DNA from: Bactrocera neohumeralis
Lineage: Eukaryota; Arthropoda; Insecta; Diptera; Tephritidae
NCBI RefSeq assembly: GCF_024586455.1
Contig: NC_065920.1
Span: 47,699,824-47,763,823 of the forward strand
Direction of reading: 5' to 3'
DNA: 64,000 nt
Shown: positions 12,381 to 22,524 of the stretch, piece by piece
Layout of the letters: each line of letters begins with the position of its first letter
Numbering within the stretch: the stretch's first letter is position 1
Notes under the pieces: generated by a model
Database searches by the model: none
Told to the model about the DNA's origin: nothing
The model's input: only the letters and a program-made list of their open reading frames with translations
Program-made: the position numbers and the translations under genes

Positions 12381-12639
12381 GGCGTTTTTTTACGTGGCGG
12401 TTCCCAAACCCAGCGCGCAACTCCACGGAGGGGATGATTCGCATTCTCACTTTAGCCCGCCTTCAAACGGATGTTCTTAGGTTACCCTGAGGATACATGG
12501 TTAAAGACGGGAAGTCATAAGCTGCTTGAGCCATATGTAAAAGAATCATTTCCCAAGTGAATGGCGATCTGAGAACTTTCCTCACTTCCGTGAACTTCTA
12601 CACATGACTCCATCCTCCACACTGACTATCTACCTCCGA
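12381..12639. other. GC-richer segment upstream of RTE copy B, unclassified
   Basis: This segment (GGCGGTTCCCAAACCCAGCG, CTTTAGCCCGCCTTC) is more GC-rich than its surroundings and abuts RTE copy B. It does not match the 5' parts of the other RTE copies in the window. It may be the non-coding part of another LINE, but I cannot classify it. Confidence 0.35.
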
Positions 12640-14283
12640 GGCCGAAATGCGTGAGTATGAAGAGCTTGATAAGCTGGCCGACAGGGGTAATGCTCGAAAA
12701 TTCTACGAAAAAATTCGGCGACTAACAGAAGGTTTCAGGACCGGAGCATACCCTTGTAGAACCCCCAAAGGTGATCTAGTGACCGATGCTCAGAGCATAC
12801 TTAAATTATGGAGGGAACACTTCTCCAGCCTGCTGAATGGCAGTGAACGTACAATGCCAAGAGAGGCAAACACGATTCCCCAATCCATGACGATGGAGCA
12901 GACGTTCCATTGAACGGCAATGACGAAGTTCGAATAGCAATTACCCGTCTGAAGAACAAGAAAGCAGTGGGGGCCGATGGATTGCCGGCCGAGCTATTCA
13001 AACACGGCGGCGAAGAACTGATAAGGAGCATGCATCAGCTTCTTTGTAAAATATGACCCCACAATCTGCGTGAAACTACCGTGAGATCAGCGTGCTCAAC
13101 ATCGCATAGAAGGTTCTATCGAACGTATTGTGTGAAAGATTAAAGCACACCGTCAACAGATTGATTGGACCTTATCAGTGTGGCTTTAGATCTGGCAAAT
13201 CAACAACCGACCAGATATTCACCATGCGCCAAATCTTGGAAAAGACCCGTGAAGGAGAATCGACACACATCACCTCTTCGTCGATTTCAAAGCTGCTTTC
13301 GACAGGACGAAAAGGAGCTGCCTTTATGCCGCGATGTCTGAATTTGGTATCCCCGAAAAACTAATACGGCTGTGTAAACTCACGCTGAACAACACCAAAA
13401 GCTCTGTCAGGATCGGGAAGGACCCCTCCGAACCGTTCGATACCAAACGAGGTTTCAGACAAGGCGAGTCCCTATCGTGCGACTTCTTCAACCTGCTTGT
13501 GGAGAAAATAATTCGAGCTGCAGAACTAAATAGAGAAGGTACCATCTTCTATAAGAGTGTACAGCTGCTGGCGTATGCCGATGAACACCTGCGCCGTTAG
13601 TTCTGCTTTCTCCAAGCTGGACAAGGAAGCACAGAAAATGGGTCTGGCAGTGAACGAGGGCAAAACGAAATATCTCCTGTCATCAAACAAACACTCGCGA
13701 CTTGGCTCTTACGTCATTCTTGACAGTCATAACTTTGAAGTTGTAGATAATTTCGTCTATTTGGAACCAGCGTAAACACCACCAACAATGTCAGCCTGGA
13801 AATCCAACGCAGGATTGCTCTTGCCAACAGGTGCTACTTTGGACTGAGTACGCAATTGAGAAGTAGAGTCCTCTCTCAACGAACAAAAACCAAACTCTAT
13901 AAGTCACTCATAATTCCCGTCCTGCTATATGATGCAGAGGCTTGGGCGATGACAACAACTGATGAGGCGACGTTGCGAGTTTTCGAGAGAAAAGTTCTGC
14001 GAAAGATTTATGGTCCTTTGCGCATTGGCCACGGCGAATATCGCATTCGATGGAACGATGAGCTGTACGAGATATACGACGACATTGACATAGTTCAGCG
14101 AATTAAAAGACAGCGGCTACGCTGGTTAGGTCATGTTGTCCGGATGGATGAAAACACTCCAGCTCTGAAAGTATTCGACGAAGTACCCGCCGGGGGAAGC
14201 AGAGGAAGAGGAAGACCTCCACTCCGTTGGAAGGACCAAGTGGAGAAGGACCTGACTTCGCTTGGGATATCCAATTTAACTGT
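12640..14283 (+). mobile_element. RTE-type LINE, copy B (truncated at both ends)
   Basis: Starts in the linker (REYEELDKLADRGNARKFYE) and runs through the reverse transcriptase to the C-terminal domain, stopping at KDLTSLGISN without the GAA tail. Its 5' truncation point is close to the start of copy F (minus strand, 47305), in the same linker. Internal lesions include a deletion near 13055 between LLCKI and the ICxN segment and another at 13585. Same family as copies A and C-I. Confidence 0.85.
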
Positions 14284-14293
14284 ACTTTTGTGA
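12647..14293 (+). pseudogene. RTE reverse transcriptase and C-terminal domain, broken
   Basis: Segments 12647-12913, 13128-13364, 13334-13600, 13557-13775 and 13856-14293 read in several frames. Visible motifs are GPYQCGFRSGKSTTDQIFTM, RQGESLSCDFFN, AYAD with the second catalytic Asp lost by a deletion (AYADEHLRR instead of AYADDIDI), GLAVNEGKTKYLLSS, SLIIPVLLYDAEAWAM and RLRWLGHVVRMDENTPALK. The last of these is the conserved C-terminal domain of this LINE family. The final segment is the longest open piece (145 residues) and shows how recently the copy decayed. Not functional, because motif C and the frame are lost. Confidence 0.82.
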
Positions 14294-14626
14294 GATTACT
14301 TTGATGGGAGACGTAATATCTAAGGGTTTTATGCAGCCATTGGATAATGAATCCTGAATATTGTTTTCAAGCGAACGACTCTTGTCTTTATAATTTGTTT
14401 ATCATTTTGTTGTAATTTGAGAGACTATTTGGCCAAGCACCTATACTTCAAAATACAGACGCAGCAGTTGTATCGAACCATCCTCTTATAATCCTCTACA
14501 AAGCAGAAACTATGTGAGCTACTTTTAAAGGAATTCAGAATACATATAGCCCGATATTGAAAACTAATATATTTATCTATATATCGAGGTATGACAATTA
14601 AGTATAACTTGATTCCATAAAAAAAA

Positions 14627-15150
14627 ATTTGATAAAATTTCAAAATCTCATCCCCTTCAAAACGTTAGTCATGACATTTACTTTTTGAAGATCATTTCAT
14701 TTAAATGTTGACGCGTTTTCAGTGCTTCGGAACTCTTAGGATGTCCGCGAAAGTCCTTCCCGGCCGCCTGGATGTCCATAATCGACAAAATGGGTTCCTT
14801 TGGCCACCGATTTTGTTTTAGGAATTTCTTCACAGGGTGAAATGTTGGAATAAGGCTGGCTGTTTCTGGCGATCCATTTGACTTTAAACTGGGACACCCC
14901 ACAAAAAATGTGGCACGGCGTTAAATCGTGATGAAGGATCCTTACGGGTCCATTTCTTGAGATGTTGACTCGTTTTCGAAGTCTTTCCCTCAAAATGGCC
15001 ATAGAATCGCGAGTTTTCCCCGGTGGCAACGCCATCTTTGTTGAAATTCCACATGATCAACAAAAAGAATACTATCGTTTTCAAAAAGTAAATGTCATGA
15101 ACCAATCTAACGTTTCAAATAAAGAACCGATGAGATTTTGAAATTTTATG
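14627..15150 (-). mobile_element. fold-back relic of the DD41D (rosa-type) transposon
   Basis: Minus-strand pieces match the intact DD41D element at 54.9-56.1 kb: MAILRERLRKRVNISRNGP (with SMVILRENF in the intact copy), HHDLTPCHIFCGV (with RSCDLTPLDYFLWGY), and the C-terminal RQHLNEMIFKK. Both outer ends, 14640-14695 and 15085-15145, are inverted copies of the same 3' flank of that element (catgacatttactttttgaa and its complement). So the relic is a fold-back with two 3' ends rather than a simple truncation. The transposase is too damaged to function. Confidence 0.75.
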
Positions 15151-15236
15151 GTTTTTTTTTTACGACTAAAGTTATCACTCTTAAAAATTTTATCACGTTT
15201 CCGATAGTTTCGATATAGTTCTGGCGCAAAATTTTA

Positions 15237-15425
15237 TCGCGGCTACGCTGGCTAGATTTCGTTTTCCAATGACGAAAACACTACAAACACACGTCTGAAA
15301 GTCATTCGACGCACCCGCCGGGGGAAGCTAGAGGAAAATATATCAAAGGAAAGGGAGTGGCTACGCTTGGAATATTTCAATTGGTCACCACTTACCGAAA
15401 AGGCGGAATAAAAATCGCGCTGTTA
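15237..15425 (+). mobile_element. RTE-type LINE, degenerate 3' fragment
   Basis: A short, worn piece of the RTE C-terminal region: CGGCTACGCTGGCTAG, GACGAAAACACT, CGCCGGGGGAAGC and a TGGCTACGCTTGGAATAT stretch follow the order seen in copies B, C and F. Too degraded for a reading frame. Confidence 0.65.
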
Positions 15426-16150
15426 CTTAATTGTCAAATCGCGTAACTATGTATCTGTTTCTATATAACGATACATATAAACTTATATATATTTTGAAAT
15501 ATCCTATTATAAAATCCCTATGAATTACATCATTGTGTGAAATATTCTAGCACAGTACTATCAGTATTATTAGTTGTTTAAAGATGAACAAAGTGATGAT
15601 GGAATTTTTATATTGTAAATAGAACACGAAAACATGTGTATGCGTAGTTAATAACATAATTAAAATTTAATATGCAGCTCTGAAGAATTTTGCGAACAAT
15701 AGTAGCCAAAAAAGCAATGTGTCTTAATGCGTCAAACAAATAATTTTCAAATAAATTTTTCACTTAAAATACATGGCTTGTATTATTACTTGAGGTTAGT
15801 GCCCATTTTTTTATTAATAATAATTTCAACGCCAGCCAATGGACTGTGGTCACCTAAGTGAACTTTTTAGAGTTAAAAGTTTTTAGAAACACGCAAAATG
15901 CTATTAATGCTTATGAATATATCATTAATCGTCAAGAATTCATTTTCGTCAAATCCAAGACGTTGCATAAAAATACTGTCATTAAACATTAGCTTTAAAC
16001 ATTATATTTTTAGCTATATTTATATTAGCGTAGATATTTTTTTGTCCACCTATCGAAAACGAACTTTGAGATCTTCTTAAAGCTTCAAATAGCTCTTAGT
16101 CGTGGATCGGAGCACTTTGATAGATATGGATGCTTGTGACTTCTTTTTTC
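15426..16150. other. stretch without recognisable feature
   Basis: AT-rich, short random-looking frames only; no match to the repeat families of this window. Confidence 0.5.
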
Positions 16151-16439
16151 TGGGAGCTAAGACTTGTTGTAGAGAATTGAAAGCATTTTAGTAAATCCCA
16201 CTTTATGATGGAAGAACAATTCATGAATTTTATACGACGTTAATGCAACATCGCATCGAGCCACGATTGTGTCCGAATTTAAAGCCATCAAGTAAGGTTC
16301 GGGTGTCACCGAACATTTTATACTCTCGCATGATAAAGTGAAAATCGAGATTTCATTATCCGTCATTTACATACTTTTCAAATACCGTATTTGTGTAAAG
16401 TTTTATTCCGCTATCATCATTGGTTCCTAATGTATATAT

Positions 16440-16928
16440 ATAGGTTGTCAAAAAAGTATTGTGGTATTTTCGCTTTTTGGCGCTGAAAGCGCGTAGTTCC
16501 ATGCTATACCTTTTTGGAAACCTCATTTCACGCGCTAACACGTGTTTGATTGATTGTCGTTTCTTTTAAGTCGTTCGTGAGTTATAGCGTCGCACACATG
16601 GAGCAAAATAAAGAGAAAATACGGCATATTTTACAGTACTACTACGATAAAGGCAAAAATGCATCTCAAGCCACCAATAAAATTTGTGCAGTTTATGGAC
16701 CCGATACAGTTTCCATTTCTACCGCACAACGATGGTTTCAACGTTTCCGTTCCGGTGTAGAGATGGTCGAAGATGCGCCACGCTCCGGAAGGCCTGTCGT
16801 CGAAAATTGCGATAATATCGCTGAATTGGTCGAAAGAGACCAGCATAGTAGCAGCCGTAGCATCGGTCAAGAGCTGGGCATGAGTCATCAAAAATTCATT
16901 TCAATTTCAATAAAAAAAAAAATTCAAT
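16440..16928 (+). mobile_element. truncated mariner nested in the family-alpha repeat
   Basis: The left end is TAGGTTGTCAAAAAAGTATT after a TATATA run, a typical mariner terminus. The right side lacks a terminal repeat: coding sequence passes into CAATTTCAATAAAAAAAAAA and then returns to family-alpha sequence (GAAGGCATCAGATGG). Uninterrupted copies of the repeat at 58195-58225 and 51720-51750 show the pre-insertion site, ATGTATATATTA followed closely by CAGAGAAGGC. Confidence 0.8.
16598..16925 (+). pseudogene. mariner transposase N-terminus (DNA-binding part only)
   Basis: From the Met at 16598 the frame reads MEQNKEKIRHILQYYYDKG, SQATNKICAVYGPDTVS, TAQRWFQRFRSGVEMVED, APRSGRPVVE and SSSRSIGQELGMSHQ, the paired helix-turn-helix domain of a mariner transposase with the linker motif between the two helix sets. 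After about 100 residues the sequence changes to FISISIKKKIQ from the A-rich junction, so all three catalytic aspartates are missing. The intact 5' part is well preserved, which suggests a fairly young insertion compared with its host repeat's own host. It is a third mariner lineage in this window, different from those at 19-1297 and 20731-21519. Confidence 0.82.
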
Positions 16929-17623
16929 AAAAGAAGGCATCAGATGGAATTCAAAATAGCGTGATATTGGAAGATGCCGTGGTTGTGAACCGATTTCACC
17001 CATGTTTCGTACATGTCATCAGGGTGTTAAGAATATTATATACCGAATTTCATTGAAATCGGTAGAAGTGGTCCATAAGTGGGCGACGTCACGCCCATTT
17101 TCAATTTTTAAAAAAGCCTGGGTGCAGCTTCCTTTGGCCATTTCTTCCGTAAAATTTAGTGTTTCTGACGTTTTTTGTTAGTCGGTTAACGCACTTTTAG
17201 TGATTTTCATCAAAACCTTTGTATGGGAGGTGGGCGTGGTTATTATCCGATTTCTTCCATTTTTGAACTGTATATGGAAATGCCTAAAGGAAACGACTCT
17301 ATAGAGTTTGGTTGACATAGCTATAGTAGTTTCCGAGATATGTATAAAAAACTTAGTAGGGGTGGGGCCACGCCCACTTTTCCAAAAAAATTACGTCCAA
17401 ATATGCCCCACCCTAATGTGATCCTTTGTGCCAAATTTCACTTTAATATCTTTATTTATGGCTTAGTTATGACCCTTTATAGGTTTTCGGTTTTCGCCAT
17501 TTTGTGGGCGTGGTAGTGGGCCGATTTTGCCCATCTTCGAACTTGACCTTCTTATGGAGCCAAGGAATACGTGTACCAAGTTTCATCATGATATCTCAAT
17601 TTTTACTCAAGTTACAGCTTGCA

Positions 17624-17668
17624 CGGACGGACGGACGGACAGACGGACGGACGGACGGACAGACAGAC
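17624..17668. repeat. GGAC/AGAC tandem array
   Basis: Tetranucleotide repeats GGAC with interspersed AGAC, at the same place in the family-alpha repeat as the arrays at 58932-58997, 51071-51090 (complement), 43547-43575 (complement) and 28508-28530. Array length differs between copies. Confidence 0.85.
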
Positions 17669-18127
17669 ATCCGGATTTCAACTCTACTCGTCACCCTGTT
17701 CACTTTGGTATATATAACCCTATATCTGACTCTTTTAGTTTTAGGACTTACAAACAACCGTTACAAAACTATAACACTCTCCTTAGCAACTTTGTTGCGA
17801 GAGTATAAAAATGCAATGCATACCATCGACCAACCAACGTATTCAATTTGGCGATTTGGCTCCGTGTGATTTTTTCTTGTTCCCCAAACTGAATTTGTCG
17901 CTCCGTGGAGCCCGTTTTCAGACGATCGAAAAGATAAAACAAAATTTGCTGAAGGATCGGAAGGCGATCTCTTAACGTGCTTATGAAAAGTATTTCGAAG
18001 ACTGGAAAGATTGTTGCCATCAGAGTATTAAATCTGGCGTGAATTACTTTGAATGCGACAAAAAAATGTTCATGAATAATTTGCGTTTTATTTACAATTT
18101 CCGGGTACTTTTTGTCCCAATGTATAT

Positions 18128-18780
18128 ACATATATCCCGAGATATGTAATTTCACCTGAAAGTGGGCGGTGCCACGACCATCGTACCAAATTTTACGTGG
18201 CTCCCAAAAGCATTCTCATACCATGTCGAAGGTAAATTTTAAAGTCTGTGGTGTATTTAGTTACTGATTTTAGTAGTTCCTAACCGTACTGTTATATGGG
18301 GAGTGAGCCCATTTCATATATTTTCACACTGTCGGTAGGATAAGATTTGAGCTAGGCGGGGCCATGCCTTCTTTTCGAAAAGTTTTTGTCCACATGTTTT
18401 CCTTGCTACTGCTATCCCCTGTGCGAAATCACAGTTCTATATCTTTGTTTAGTGCTCAGTTATGGCACTTTACAAATTATCGGTTAATGCGTTTTGTGGA
18501 CGTGGTGCGATTACAACAATCTGCGAACTAGAATTTTTTTTGTACGAAGAAACCCAGATACTAAGTTTCATTAAGATATCTGAATGTTTACACAAGCTTG
18601 TACTCTCTGACAAACGGCAAGCCATTCGGATTTAAACTATTCTCAGCATCCTGATCATTTATATACTTGTATATATAGTAAAAGTCTAACACTATATCTA
18701 TTTATCTCGCTTAATTTTAGGTAATACGTTCAACCGTTACGTGAACAAAACTATTATACTCAGTTTGCAAGGGTATAAAT
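18128..18780 (+). repeat. family-alpha-related dispersed repeat, diverged
   Basis: Diverged relative of family alpha: GAGATATGTAATTTCACCTG, GTGGGCGGTGCCACG, TTATGGCACTTTACAAATT, AGTTTCATTAAGATATC, and a terminal GTTTGCAAGGGTATAAA. It lies directly beyond the mariner end at about 18125. The GGAC array is almost lost. Confidence 0.65.
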
Positions 18781-20180
18781 ATTAGTTTTTTGACATACAC
18801 AATTGTATTATTGTGAAAGTTGGCAAGTGTGTACAAATATATATTCACGGGTAAGTCACTAGCTTATGAACCAACTCTTAAATTTTAATTAACCGAATAG
18901 TTCCAGATCGAAGCTTGATTGTTAAATGAATATTAAATTTTCTTTCAAAACGTTTGTGAAATGTGTGCTCTTAGCGTTTCAACGCCTAGAAATAAGCAGC
19001 CTTAAAATAAGAAAGATACGTGCGTATGTGTATGTGAATGCGTTTATACGAAAGTGTATATAAGTTAGCTGCCCTTGCATATGAATGTGTGTATAAAAGA
19101 GCTAGCAGCTTCACAATGAATCTAATCCAGAAACATTTAATATTTGAGCGCTTTGGAAAACAACGATTAGAGCTCATCTTTGTATATATTTATAACTGTG
19201 CAATATGTATTCCAATGTAAGGCAAGCAGAGAGGCAGCGTCTTTGCAAATATTTACATACCTTGATTGGCTGTTAACGATGTGAGAAGGCAGCTGGGGCG
19301 CTTGGCTGGTGCTGGAAACATTGGCTGTAAAAGGAATTTAGTTAGATTTTCGGCTGAAGCGAAAATTATATGTAGGTTTGAGTAACTGACTAGCTTCAAA
19401 AGCAACAGCAGTTTATTCGGTACACAATAATCCCAAAAGGTTGCTAAACAACTCTTCCCAATTTCGTCTCAGCAAATCTATCTTTTCTTTTTCAGCTCTT
19501 TTTGAATTTCACGTAATTTCATATGATTATTTGCAGTTCCTATTCGTGTTTCCGGTCATACCAAATACGGAAAACAATACGTCCTAACTTAAGAAACCAC
19601 ATTGTTGAAAGACATGAACTCTGAACATAGTTCTAAATAAAGTTTTTTCAGGTCATAATTAGGAAGATCTTGGTTAAGTCAAATCATAGGGAGACCGTCC
19701 GCCGGAGTAAAGAATATTTTTTGTTCAAAGTTTTTGTTGTTGATTTGATTGTCCTTGGGAACAGGAGTGTGAGTGAACCATCTGATCGCCTAATAAAGTA
19801 AATAGGAATTATATATGTATAACCTCTTTTACCACAATTATTACTTAAATTCAGAAACATAAAGAAATCAACTATAAAAGTTCGGCCGAAATATTTGGTC
19901 GAGTAAAAAAGTTCGTTTTTTCCTCAGATGTCGTTACAGTCGAATATCTCCAGTGCTACCGATCACATTGTGTCATGCCATACAGTATTAGAAAGGTGAG
20001 ATTTTAATTTTCATTTAATTAAGAAAACTTAATTCGGGGATGTTAAAAAAAGTTGTAGGTGTTCAAAAATATGTGAAAATAATGAAGAAATTTTGTATTT
20101 TTTTGAATAAAAAAGGAAGAATGCCACGAAAGCCACCATTTGCATAAAATCGCGTGTTCGGTGTGGCGAAGATAGGAAAA
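18781..20180. other. stretch without recognisable gene
   Basis: About 1.4 kb, AT-rich, no recognised gene or repeat. Short overlapping frames at 18986-19220 on both strands look random. Confidence 0.5.
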
Positions 20181-20184
20181 CATG

Positions 20185-20240
20185 AAAAAACGTTAACCTC
20201 GGTTACACCGATAATCCCCTCAACAAAACTAACGGTTACT
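20185..20240 (+). repeat. family-beta 5' end fragment
   Basis: ACATGAAAAAACGTTAACCT, then CGGTTACACCGAT, resembles the starts of the family-beta repeats at 31961 and 45507 (AACAAGAAAAAACGTTAA). Only the first 50 or so bases are present. Confidence 0.45.
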
Positions 20241-20730
20241 CACAGGAACTTTATTGTTATCGTTTAGTTTTTTCACTTTTTATATTTATTTGAATGTTTA
20301 CAATTTTCACATTTAATGTCCATAACAAAAACTACGAAAATATATGGAAATGTAACAGAAACATTTTCAACTAAATTAATTTTGCGGAAAATTGCTGTAT
20401 TTGCAAGCTGCAAGCGTCATACTTATATTTATGATATTTTTAGTGTTACGTAGGTTGCTATATATATGAAGCGATTACTTAATTGCAAAACTTAAATAAA
20501 TCTTCTTATGTCGAGTGGTTAATTTAAAACTTTTATTTATTTCGTTTCTCAACTTTGTTATATAGGAATTGGTTAAATTGCACGAGTCGTTAAAACACGT
20601 GTGTGCTTAGCAAGCGCAAAAGATAGAAGAAATATATCTTCTGTATGCATTACAGACAAAGCGGGCGCTGACACGAAGGACAGTGGAAACGTCAGTAATG
20701 AAGGAAATTCGTCAGGGCTGCATTTTGGTA

Positions 20731-21519
20731 ATGTGGTTGCCACCACATATATTTATAGCCTAATAATGTAAATAGGCATATTTATCAACGAAAATGTTTT
20801 TTTTTTATTTTTTTTTTTGTCGATTGCTGTTTTGTTTCGGGCTCATACGCATAGATCCATGATTCGTCACCTATGACGATCTTATAAACGTCTTTTGAAG
20901 CACCGCGATCGTATTTTTCAGCATTTCTTTACACCAATCCACACTAGCCTTTTTTTGAGCGATTGTCAAATTGTGCGGGATCCAACGAGAACAAACATTT
21001 TTTACGGCCAGGTGTTCATGCAATATCGAATGTATGCTGGTGGGAGAAATGCATAGGCATGCCTCTATCTGAAGGTATGTTACATGACGGTCTTGCATTA
21101 TCAGTTCACGTACGGCATCGATGTTTTCTGGCACAACGGCTGTTTTTGGACGACCTTCACGGAATTCGACTTTGAGCGAACGTCGGCCACGATTGAATTC
21201 GTTGTACCAGTTTTTCACAGTGCTATAGGATGGTGCTTCAGAGCCATACAAAGATTTTAGTTCATCGATGCACTCTTGTCGTGATAACCCACGTCGAAAG
21301 TTGTGAAAAATGATCGCACGAAAATGTTCACGAGTTAATTCCATTTTTTGGCCGAGATGAATTTTTTAATTCCCTGTAAATAAAACAATTCACGATTAAA
21401 TGACAAAACGTTCTGAGTGATGTTATGCTAAAAAATGTCAAACTTTCCAATGGAAATGTCAGATTGCACCTGGAAACACTTAGTGTTGCCCTAGGCCAGA
21501 ATATATATAGCAGCCCTCG
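20731..21519 (-). mobile_element. mariner deletion derivative, type 2, copy 1
   Basis: The right end is CAGAATATATATAGCAGCCC and the left end GTTGCCACCACATATATT, imperfect inverted repeats. TA lies on both sides (20729-20730 and 21520-21521). The element keeps the transposase N-terminus and the first catalytic motif, then jumps through a T/A-rich tract (20799-20819) to its 3' terminal region (AACGAAAATG on the plus strand). The same junction occurs in the copy at 42561-43034. Non-autonomous. Confidence 0.85.
20815..21344 (-). pseudogene. mariner transposase N-terminal half
   Basis: From the Met at 21344 the minus strand reads MELTREHFRAIIFHNFRRGL, QECIDELKSLYGSEAPSYST, VKNWYNEFNRGRRS, FREGRPKTAVVPENIDAVRE, HVTYLQIEACLCIS and SRWIPHNLTIAQK, the DNA-binding domain and linker of a mariner. 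A frameshift near 20880 follows, after which GDESWIYAYEPETKQQS appears, with the first catalytic Asp. The second and third Asp and the C-terminus are deleted. The open stretch of 157 residues could still be translated as a DNA-binding fragment, but nothing in the sequence shows that it is. Confidence 0.82.
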
Positions 21520-21616
21520 TATTTGTATTATTATCATTTTCCGATTCATATTGCCTCAAATTTAATTTTTGTCAAGTAACGTTATGTACCTTAACTGCAA
21601 ACCCTCTCGTTATTAT

Positions 21617-21935
21617 GTGGCGACTGAATCACCACATTTATATAAAATTACAGATTATTTATTATAATAACTCAAAAGACTTCTTCACTTGTTGGCGTCT
21701 ATACAAGAAGGGACGCTTCTTAAAACTAAAAGCTTAGAATTCAGTTGAAACTGTAAATTTCCAAGAAGAATATAAAGAGAATGAAATAATTGAATAACTG
21801 ACAAACAGTGTTGCCAGATGTGATACGTCTTGTCTGTGTGCCCACAATACTCCCCCTCAAATAAAGTCCTGCTGGACTTTTTTAAGGTTGAGTTCCTTTA
21901 CTAGATCCTAGTCCGGGTGCTTGGTGCAGTTTGCA
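21617..21935 (-). mobile_element. Copia-like LTR with adjoining 3' internal fragment
   Basis: On the plus strand the segment begins TGTGGCGACTGAATCACC and reaches GTGTGCCCACA at about 21848, a TG...CA pair as in LTRs. On the minus strand the base run just before the LTR is GAGGGGGAGTAT, a polypurine tract of the Copia type. About 85 bases of internal sequence remain beyond it. So one LTR (about 230 bp) and the 3' tip of the internal region are present, inserted in the family-delta repeat. No reading frame or second LTR is seen. The assignment rests on the tract and LTR ends only. Confidence 0.5.
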
Positions 21936-22524
21936 GTAGGAAATCTTATTGTCGCGCAACATTAATTTATGTTTGCCTCTTAGGCAATCTCTGTGTGCGT
22001 AATTACGACTGCAACGACACTGCAATTAACTTAGCAACTCAACACTTCTTTTCCTTACGAATTTCACAGCTCGTTCTTGTTGTGCTCCGCCTCGAGGTCT
22101 TCATTGTGATTCGAGTGTTGATATTACGGATGTTGTTACAACATTTCAAGCTTCGCTTCATCTATATGTCGACTCATGCGTTAGAATCTGCTATCTTTAT
22201 CGATTGTCCAATGAGAATTTCATGACATTTCATTGATTGGAAGTGAAGTTATTACGTTGCCTTTCATGTGCAAATATATGTACATATATCTATACATATA
22301 GTACAAAGGTATTTTACTTTGTAGGGCAGCAAATGGTTTTAGAGCTATCTCAGATGTTATAAAATGGCAAATATTTAAGGTATAATGAAACTGCAGGGTT
22401 TATGGTGTCACCTCACAAGGTAGTACAGGATTTAGTCCGCCAGGTCCGTTCTAAGGTATTCATACTTTTAGCTAATGATTTTTAAATCAAATACTAACGG
22501 AATTTCTCAGATCTCTTCCATTCT

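Larger units (their letters stand above)
16290..17810 (+). repeat. family-alpha dispersed repeat, copy 1 (interrupted)
   Basis: Begins AAGTAAGG, then the hairpin GTTCGG-TGTCA-CCGAAC and TTTTATACTCTCGCA. Ends with the hairpin-forming CTCTCCTTAGCAAC and GTTGCGAGAGTATAAAA. TTTTATACTCTCGCA at the left is the exact complement of TGCGAGAGTATAAAA in copy 3. The body has several GGGCGTGG / CCACGCCC pairs that could pair in a single strand, and a GGAC array. It is inserted in the mariner transposase described at 16195-18125 and is itself interrupted at about 16440-16928 by a truncated mariner. No convincing coding capacity; the frames at 17504-17869 are shared by chance with the other copies. Confidence 0.85.
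16195..18125 (+). pseudogene. old mariner transposase, C-terminal part, split by a nested repeat
   Basis: Just before the inserted repeat the plus strand reads NATSHRATIVSEFKA (around the second catalytic Asp; in relatives HDNAxSHRATIV). Just after it, from 17811, it reads NAMHTIDQPTYS and, in a shifted frame, LAPCDFFLFPKLNLSLRGAR with the third Asp, then YEKYFEDWKD and SIKSGVNYFECDKK. The two halves join to give the normal family order EFKA-NAMHTIDQP. An end sequence CGGGTACTTTTTGTCCCAAT near 18101-18120 looks like the mariner terminal repeat. The N-terminal two thirds is not visible upstream. The gene is dead from the insertion, frameshifts and truncation. Confidence 0.75.
20255..22165 (+). 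repeat. family-delta dispersed repeat, copy 1 (twice interrupted)
   Basis: Three blocks match copies at 23085 and 52085: 20265-20450 (GAATGTTTACAATTTTCAC, CAGAAACATTTTCAACTAAA), 21520-21595 (AATTTTTGTCAAGTAACGTT) and 21940-22165 (TTGTCGCGCAAC, CTCTTAGGCAATCT, CTCGTTCTTGTTGTGCTCCG, ATTACGGATGTTGTTACAAC). The first gap contains about 280 unclassified bases and a mariner deletion derivative. The second gap holds a Copia-like LTR piece. The repeat's class is unknown to me. Confidence 0.65.
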
